The notes beneath the pieces are model-generated. The model ran no database searches and was not told the DNA's origin. It was given only the letters and a program-made list of their open reading frames with translations. A stretch of 64,000 nucleotides of DNA. Origin: Nemopilema nomurai (taxonomy: Eukaryota > Cnidaria > Scyphozoa > Rhizostomeae > Rhizostomatidae). Below are positions 57,323 through 64,000 of the stretch, in pieces (within the stretch, counting starts at the first letter, position 1; each line of letters starts with the position of its first letter). The stretch is taken from NCBI GenBank assembly GCA_003864495.1, contig ML133505.1, positions 1-64,000 of the forward strand, written 5' to 3'. A program made the position numbers and the translations under genes.

Positions 57323-60300
57323 CTAAATATGATAGATACACCATCGATATTACTGATGAAGCCCAAACGTATGACAAAAGAAATCGACAATTCAAAAATA
57401 TTGAATTTAAAAGATAGCTCCGTTGTTTAAGCTGATGGTAATTCTACATTGATTTGGTAATTGATTTGGCATTGAAAGCTTGTACATTTTCAGAGTAATC
57501 TTTGCACAAGCATTTTTATTTTTGGCACATTTCCAAAAACATATAGATGCTTTGAGATTCATACCTCCATAAACTTCAAGTTCAGTAAATGCAATTCTGC
57601 TTTTTTCTGTCGACAAACACACCGACGTATATCGACCAAACAGAACAGTTGGACAACTATAGTTGGACATTGTATTCGACACGTTTCCGTCTTTGATACA
57701 GAGTCGGTTATTGCGTCCGCCACTAGAGCTGTTATCTCCAACACTGACATTAAGCGGATTTAGATTATAAAATTTCAAGGGTCCTAATATTGCAATCATT
57801 TTCACTGCTCTCTGTTCAACAAGGTCCACTCGCCACCACGGATAATTTTCAATCAATGTTGCGGCTCTCAAGCCTGATAAACTTCCATCATTTCCAAAAC
57901 TGGCATTAAATATCCCTTCGCTGTTTATGTATGTTGATGACTGAGCCGCAGGTTTCTTCAAAGCAACGTTTTCTAAAATGTACATGATACTTAAGAGGAA
58001 GGTAAGCCAAATATATATCAGCTTGAAGATGTTCTAGAGCATGATTCTTTAATTTTGATTAAAATGTTCAAAAAATAGGCATCCTAGCAAAAGCATTATT
58101 AGATTAGAGCTTTAGTAGTTCAGCAACTTTATAGCCCATCAACTGGCTATGAGGCGGAAACATTTTCTTAAAGCATAATTTTTTGGAAGGTTATAACTCT
58201 ACGCAAAATTGCAATTAACTCTTCACTTCCGATATTGACATAGCTATGTGTACGTCTATAGCTATTTCTAAAATGTACACGATACTTATTCGGTGGTTAC
58301 TGAAGGTTATTCATAGCTACTCCAGACAAAGCTCTCGGTCACAAAACAATTTTAGCATGATACCACTAGCCGAAGCTAGAAAAATCACACTATCCACTCG
58401 AAATGAAACATGCCAACGGAAACGTAGAGTTTTAGGTGAACTCGAGAGGCCTTAAGCTCGCATGCTGTAGCTGTTCCTAACAATTGAATAAATATGAATA
58501 CTGATTTTGAGTGATTATTTGCTTGAAATGAAAAAGAGAAGCTTAATGGGGTAAAAAAATCTATAAACAGCAATAGTTATTTTATTTATCAATTTTCTCT
58601 GAATTGCAGAAGTGGTTCAGAAGTTCTGCAAAAGCTTCGTTTTTGGTTGATACATCTTCAAAAACAGCAAATATGGGCCAACTTAACGCTTTGTGCAGCG
58701 GCAATCGGCTTGCGTTTTGCGCAGCGGCAATTGGCTTGCGTTTTGCGCAGCGGCAATCGGCTCGCACTCTGCGCAGCGGCTGTCCGCTTGTGCTTTATGT
58801 CTTGTCACGCTACCTTGTTACTTAAATGCTACTGATGGGCCTAACTTTTGGCTGTCAAATATCTGACAAATGTTCTTGTTGGGATTAATAAAACCCTTTA
58901 GCTTCAAGCATTTCACGCTTATTTAAAATGGTCCATGCGCTGGTAAAATTGAGAGATGGCTATGAACAGTAGAGCATAAAAAACTATATTGCATTTACAA
59001 GACAATACCAGAGAAATGAATTCGATGAGAGATAACTGGGAGTCAAAGCAACAGAAAAGTCAAAGTCTCGTTAACGTTTGAGTAATTGTGGGTGCACTCC
59101 CTTTTGTTTATTGCCATTAACAATCAAAATAAAACTGAATACATTCGATGAAGACTTACAACTATTGTGGGATAAGCTCACACTCTAGTGATTCAGATTG
59201 CTTCTTCAGTGCAAGGCAAAGCTAAATATCAATTTCCAACTTTACAGCCAATTCACTTAGTGCATAGTTTCTGCGAACAAGTAACTTACAGTTTCAACTC
59301 TTTGTTGCTTTTTAGAAAAATCAGGTGACAACAGGAAGGAAGGGGAATGACTGAGTATTGTTGGCATCACATTCAATCAATTAGTGGTACATGGGTATAT
59401 CAATATCCACTTGCATATAGTTCATCTTATATTTAGTTATAAAGCAAAAAGGTATTAGGTCGATTTCATTTTGATAAAACTTACCAGCGCAGCTTCTCCC
59501 ATCTCCACGAAATCCAACGTTACATTGACAGGAATACGAGCCATACATGTTGGTACAAATTGCTTTCTGGTGACATCTGTGTGTTTGAGCCTTGCATTCG
59601 TCGAAATCTATCAATATCAAGACGTGTTATTTTCTATTTTTTTGAATACTTTTGAATTCTTTTCCTAATTTAAATTTTCAAAGAGAAATATTTAAGATGA
59701 ATAGGAAAATGCGCTTTTAACAAATGAGTGGTTGAACTGATAAAAAAAATTGAATTATCCATTTAGTTTTTTGCAGAAATGTGAAACTGCCTCACCGAGA
59801 CATTTGTAACCAGGACATGTGCATGTATCGATGCACTTTTCTCCAGTCTGCAAGATGTTCTGATTGGCAGAGCTGACCAACCTACAAAATTTGAAAAAAT
59901 TCACCTACCATCAGAATCAAACAACTACCTCTAAAAAGCCGTTCATTATGTCATGCACTTTGGTAGGCATATTTTGCTAAAATTCTATAACTTAACACTT
60001 TTATTAAATATCAGTCTTCTCTATTAGAATTTTGTGTCAATCAATTGAAGTTGCTATTCAAACTTACATGCAATTCATCATAACGAGTAGAATAGTATGT
60101 CCAACCAGCTGCTGCCTGTGTTTCGATGCCGTCGTTAGGGTCCTGTGCTGATTTGTTGTTCAACTGACAAGCACCAAGCTCCTCATTTACATTGATAGAT
60201 TTGCATAGCTGTTGTTGAATGCATTCGAACTTACACGTATACTCATCAAGACTGTCAAACGTGCGAAAGGCGGCCCTAAGTGAGCGATCTTCAAGCACAA

Positions 60301-60380
60301 CAGAGAAGTTGGCAAAAGTTTTGCATGATAATCGAAGTATTTCTCCATTGACATCTTGTGAAGTCACTATCATCCACAGC
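56878..60380 (-). CDS. B2: PAN–EGF–EGF–FTP–FTP gene with length breaks
   Basis: Exons: PAN 60380–60068, EGF 59881–59796, Ca-EGF 59607–59485, FTP2 57972–57565, FTP1 57322–56878. PAN and Ca-EGF are intact. EGF is 2 bases short (two doublets reduced to single bases near 59850), FTP2 has +1 and +2 insertions that cancel after about 9 residues, and FTP1 is one T short in a T run near 57183. Every break is a homopolymer or dinucleotide length change and is absent from B1, so a polishing problem or haplotype copy is likely. The signal-peptide exon is not identified. Confidence 0.78.
57565..57972 (-). CDS. B2 exon: FTP2 domain with compensating indels
   Basis: 408 bp against 405 in B1. An extra AT near 57630 and an extra T near 57605 shift frame and restore it, turning R-Y-V-G-V-F-V-D-R-K into R-Y-T-S-V-C-L-S-T-E-K. 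The rest matches B1. Confidence 0.8.
58695..58790. repeat. 26-bp GC-rich tandem repeat, ~3.6 copies
   Basis: Counterpart of 35961–36029 with one additional unit and variant units (gcttgcgttttgc in place of gctcgcactctgc). Confidence 0.85.
59485..59607 (-). CDS. B2 exon: calcium-binding-type EGF, intact
   Basis: 123 bp, D-F-D-E-C-K-A-Q-T-H-R-C to [10 protein letters not shown] with six cysteines. Donor GTAAGT. Confidence 0.87.
59796..59881 (-). pseudogene. B2 EGF exon, 2 bases short
   Basis: 86 bp against 88. Frame lost after C-Q-S-E-H. Splice sites intact. Confidence 0.75.
60068..60380 (-). CDS. B2 exon: PAN/apple domain
   Basis: 313 bp, intact. It shares several sites with B0 rather than B1 at its 3' end (His before the donor, Ala-Ala before G-W-T-Y-Y). 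Confidence 0.85.
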
Positions 60381-60727
60381 CTAGGAAGTCAAACGAATTT
60401 GTTTCAAAATGTTTTCAATTGCATGGATTTTAAATGCTTTCAAAATTTATGGAATTGCATCTTTAGTAAGAATTAGAGTAATTCAATAAGATAAGTTATT
60501 TCAAATGTCGTCACAAAACATCGAAAACAATATAAATGAAAATTGGAAACTATGTTGCTTAATTAACAAGCTGGGTGCTTGCAGGCATCTTCCATCGTTA
60601 TAGTCAGCCCTTTGTGAGACATTGTAGAAATGATGGCAAACGTATCAGCCGCGAAAAATCTCTCAATCGATTCATTATTGCATTAAAACGAGAAAGGCTT
60701 TTGCTTAAACACGTTGTCGGTACTCAC

Positions 60728-60796
60728 AGCTGCAACAACATGACTTGTTAGTTCGTTGAAGCGAATGTTTTGAATTATTCTTGTGAAACACACCGT
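60728..60796 (-). other. Conserved island upstream of B2 PAN
   Basis: 69 bp, duplicate of 37967–38035 with the same splice-like borders. Confidence 0.2.
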
Positions 60797-63197
60797 CTGC
60801 AAAAACAGGTCAACAGGTCAATAAACCGATGGAAAAATTGTGAAATTCAATGCTGAAAAATGATTCTTTTTGCCGATAATCATTATCTACTTTAACAGCA
60901 AGGATTTAACTCACTTGCATTCAGAGGAGGTCGAATACGTGCAACAAATTTTGCGGCAAACTTTTAGATAAAATTCAAGATGACGTTGAAGTTCTTTATT
61001 CCCTTCTGTGACATTTTGCTGAAGGTTGACTTTTTTTTATATACTGGCCATGATTTTTGCATCATTTGCTCTCGAAGATATCACTTCATCGTTGTTATTG
61101 CCATAATAAGGTAGGAATAAATTCTTCTCTATTACTCGTTAGTCCATTGCGAATAAGATAAAAAAATTTTCGACAAATTAAACCCAGGCAGTTTTCCTTT
61201 CGTCTACTTCTAGATTTGATCTGAATGAGCAGGCTGCCCTTTTGCACTCTGTTGTGAATGTAAACTATTGTTGAACTGATCTTTCATTTCTTTTTTTTTA
61301 TTAGAAAGGTATCTAGTCCAAGATAGCCTCTAACCTAATTACAACATGAAAACAACAATAAAAATTAATAGAATTACCTATACATCAACCTGTCAAACGT
61401 TAATATCAACTCAATTTTAAATAGTACAATTTTTTTAATTACGAAAGCACGAAAAAAATTAAACATACGCAATATCAAAAAGCTATTTTACAGCATAAAA
61501 TCTATATAATGAACTAATACTTAGAGTCCGGGGTTTGAACATCTTGGGAATCAGTATTGTTCTACTGTTCTTTCAATCTTATTTCAAAGAATCTTTATAG
61601 AAAAATGGCTAGTATGAACTTCATTTTGGTCAACATGGGTCTGATTCTCAATAACATATCATCACCGTTCACTTTGAGTTAAACAAACGCGGCTTCCTTC
61701 ATTATTCACGATTCGGGTACAATCCGGCATTTCAACTAAGTTCAACTGTTCTGGTGAGATGTACAAGTGTAATGCTTGATTAAGAGAAAATTGCCTATAA
61801 AATTCTGAAAATACCTAGAAAATAAAAAATTTGCTTCCCTCAAAGATTAACAATATTGACTGAAATTAAAACTTTTCCATCTAAGCAAAGAATTTCAAAA
61901 ACAAAAAACTACACATTACCAAATCTAAAACAATCAAACATACAACTAAGTACTGTATAAACAAGACACAAACACTACAAATTGATAGAAGAAATCTCTA
62001 TACAACATAGAAGTAATTAAAGCTGCCTGTAAGAAGCCATTTAGAGTAGGAACTTTCTTAATAGTTACAAAACTAGTTGGAGAGAGAGTATCTCCTGACA
62101 AAATTAAATAAGAAATGTGACAATTTTTGCTGATAAGTACTTTGTCTTTGCCATGTTCTGAATCAATCAGTTCAAGAATTGAAACAGGAGTAGTAGTAAT
62201 CTTTTTTTAAAAGAAAAGATTCTAACCTTGTGACTTGTGTTATGAGATAATTTATCTTAATATCTTCAATTGCCTTTGCTTTATCTTCACCTTTTGTTCA
62301 AACCCAGCTTATTCATTTTGAAAAAAATTTTCAATCGATTTTGCGATTTTACGTATAACATTAAAGCTCTGTGAAAGCTAGATAAAGAATAGGATTCTTC
62401 ACGGAGGCGAACAAAAATGTTTGTACGCAAAAAATAGAAGAAATATAACCAGTTTTTGCAGTAAATTGCTAAAATCTGGTGAAGTAAAAGGCCATTTTAA
62501 AATCAAACAAACTAACGGATGTAAACTAGGGCGCATAATTGGTTGTACATGACCATGGTAATTTTCACTTACCTTCGAATGCCAAATAAAGAAAGCCATA
62601 AACTTCTGCTATTCAGCGGTGAATTCTAATATGGTTTATGGTCTAAGGTCATGTCTCCCTGCATCCAAAAGATTGCATTTCCACCCAATAAATAAACTTA
62701 GTTGTTGAGGAAACTTCATACCATTATGAAGCTCTGTATGTATTACGCAATGTTCAAAGACTTTTGGAGAAATTTAAACATGTTGAAACGAGCATAAGTT
62801 CTAAAACATCTGCTAAAGCCGCGTCGAAATTGTAAATGACGCAATTCCTGAATGTGAGAGACGGAAGAAGTGTGATTCGGCTTTTGAGCAATAACTTTTG
62901 GTGGATAAGGATTGTGCCAAACATTCAGTGATTGCAATGCAAAACGAACTGGGAAAGAATGACTTAAAAAGCAAGCATGACCTAATCAGAAAAGACTCTT
63001 TGCTTCCAGGCCATTCTGAACTAGATAGGCTTTCCAAATGAATCAATTATATAACAGTAGTTATATAAAATTATAGCTAAAGGTTTAGAATTTGAATGTG
63101 CTCAAATGCTAAATTGTGATACATTTCGTTAATTCGTTGACATTTTAGAATCCATTAACAGTGTACCAAAATTCTCCTTCCTTGAAAGTTAGGGAAT
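60797..63197. other. Upstream region of B2, no gene seen
   Basis: Copy of 38036–40435. Differs mainly by scattered small indels and the patch at about 62455–62560. Confidence 0.45.
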
Positions 63198-63396
63198 CGA
63201 AGCTGCATCTTCATAACCCTCCACTTCACAAAGTTGTAGACACTCTATTCTGTTTACGTACACAGTCACGTATCCACCATGCAGTAACTTTGGGCAGTAA
63301 AAGTGCTTGAACTCTCTAGTGTTTAGGATTCCATCGTCCGCACACATTGTATTGTTTCGTCCACTATTCTAACTATCGTCTCCAATACTGACATTA
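63198..63396 (-). pseudogene. Relic FTP1 last exon, second type (duplicate)
   Basis: Copy of 40436–40634, same internal stop and same truncation point. Confidence 0.75.
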
Positions 63397-63723
63397 ACAT
63401 AAAATTTCAAAAACCGCGAGATCTATTAAGAAAGATGGCTTTATCTTTATGTTGGGCCTTTCCTCGTATTATTGATTTTAGAAGGATATATTTGCAATCA
63501 TCTAGAGCTTCTCTAACTAGCAAAGCGCAGAATGTGTAAGTGATTTGACATAAGCGGGATTCATGTCTACGACAAGATGCCCTACCTTGTTTCATGACAA
63601 CTGACCTAGCTATAAATGGCTCAAAATCTTACCACTATGTCACTGTCAAAGTGCTTTCCCAGTAAGGAGTCATTACAACTCAATTAAAAACTAAGAAATG
63701 AATCAGAACTCAGAGAAACTAAC

Positions 63724-64000
63724 CAGGGGCGGATCCAGGCCGCCGCCAACGCCTTACATAAGGCAGTCAGAACTTTCAAAGTCTTGTAAGAGATATCTTG
63801 GCGATTCTAAGATTTTTTACGGGTTTAAACACTTCCCCGCTGTTTTGCTTTATTTTCGCCTTTAAATAGCAATGACATCCATATCTACGCTTGAATCTCG
63901 GTTTGGTGAATTTCGAAAGAGATGAGCCAGTTTCCTTCCATATTTGGCTATCTCTTTGTAATCTCTTTTATTGTGCTGCATTTCGAACAATCGTGCGGCA
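63724..64000. mobile_element. hAT-like element, left part (cut by window end)
   Basis: Duplicate of the element at 40962–41916, starting CAGGGGCGGATCCAGG with the same left flank aaactaac. Confidence 0.6.

Larger units (their letters stand above)
49645..64000. repeat. Recent segmental duplication, copy 2 (cut by window end)
   Basis: Second copy of 26870–41238, containing most of A2, all of B2, the same relics and the same MITE insertions. Differences are mainly isolated one-base indels, plus a few clustered patches. Confidence 0.93.

Noticed and set aside
16079..64000. CRISPR array, bacterial operon or phage content
   Set aside because: No short regularly spaced repeats, no ribosome binding sites or dense coding; exons with GT–AG introns indicate a eukaryote.

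Overview
The window looks like animal nuclear DNA, most likely from a cnidarian and probably an anthozoan. It is AT-rich with GT–AG introns and no bacterial-style gene packing. Its recognisable coding material is a family of modular secreted proteins built from PAN/apple, EGF-like and F5/8-type-C-like (FTP, fucolectin-like) domains carried on phase-1 exons. The organism call is inference from domain content; no rRNA, tRNA or housekeeping gene is present to confirm it.

Layout. (1) 1–708: a short flank without a convincing gene. (2) 709–11046: a head-to-tail array of two complete and one 5'-truncated copy of a unit of about 3.87 kb, GC-richer than the rest. Each unit has exon-like islands with good splice signals, a TATA-like site, an AATAAA, and ends in a 0.5 kb near-perfect hairpin. 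(3) 11047–16078: mostly unassigned AT-rich DNA with one inverted-repeat element and one relic EGF exon. (4) 16079–64000: five minus-strand genes or pseudogenes with the same exon plan, PAN (313 bp in B type) – EGF (88 bp) – Ca-type EGF (123 bp) – FTP2 (405 bp) – FTP1 (446 bp, carries the stop). They alternate between two subtypes in the order B0, A1, B1, A2, B2, with exon-sized relics between them.

Duplication history. At least two layers are visible. An old one made the diverged A and B units and the relics. A recent one of about 22.8 kb made A1+B1 (from about 26.87 kb) and A2+B2 (from about 49.65 kb to the window end) almost identical, and its left identity boundary lies inside an FTP2 exon. 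Many differences between the recent copies are one-base length changes, and a frame broken in one copy is often intact in the other. Uncorrected assembly indels or an unmerged haplotype are therefore real alternatives to genuine pseudogenes. A1 carries damage that cannot be explained that way (a 19-base insertion, a lost splice acceptor, a frameshift plus stop), and A1 and A2 share an extra base in the Ca-EGF exon, so the A subtype looks decayed. The B subtype looks maintained: its PAN exon is nearly invariant while its introns are not.

If expressed, B-type products would be secreted multidomain adhesion or lectin-like proteins. The exon encoding the B-type signal peptide was not found. Neither FTP domain shows the classical fucose-binding motif, so a sugar-binding role should not be assumed.
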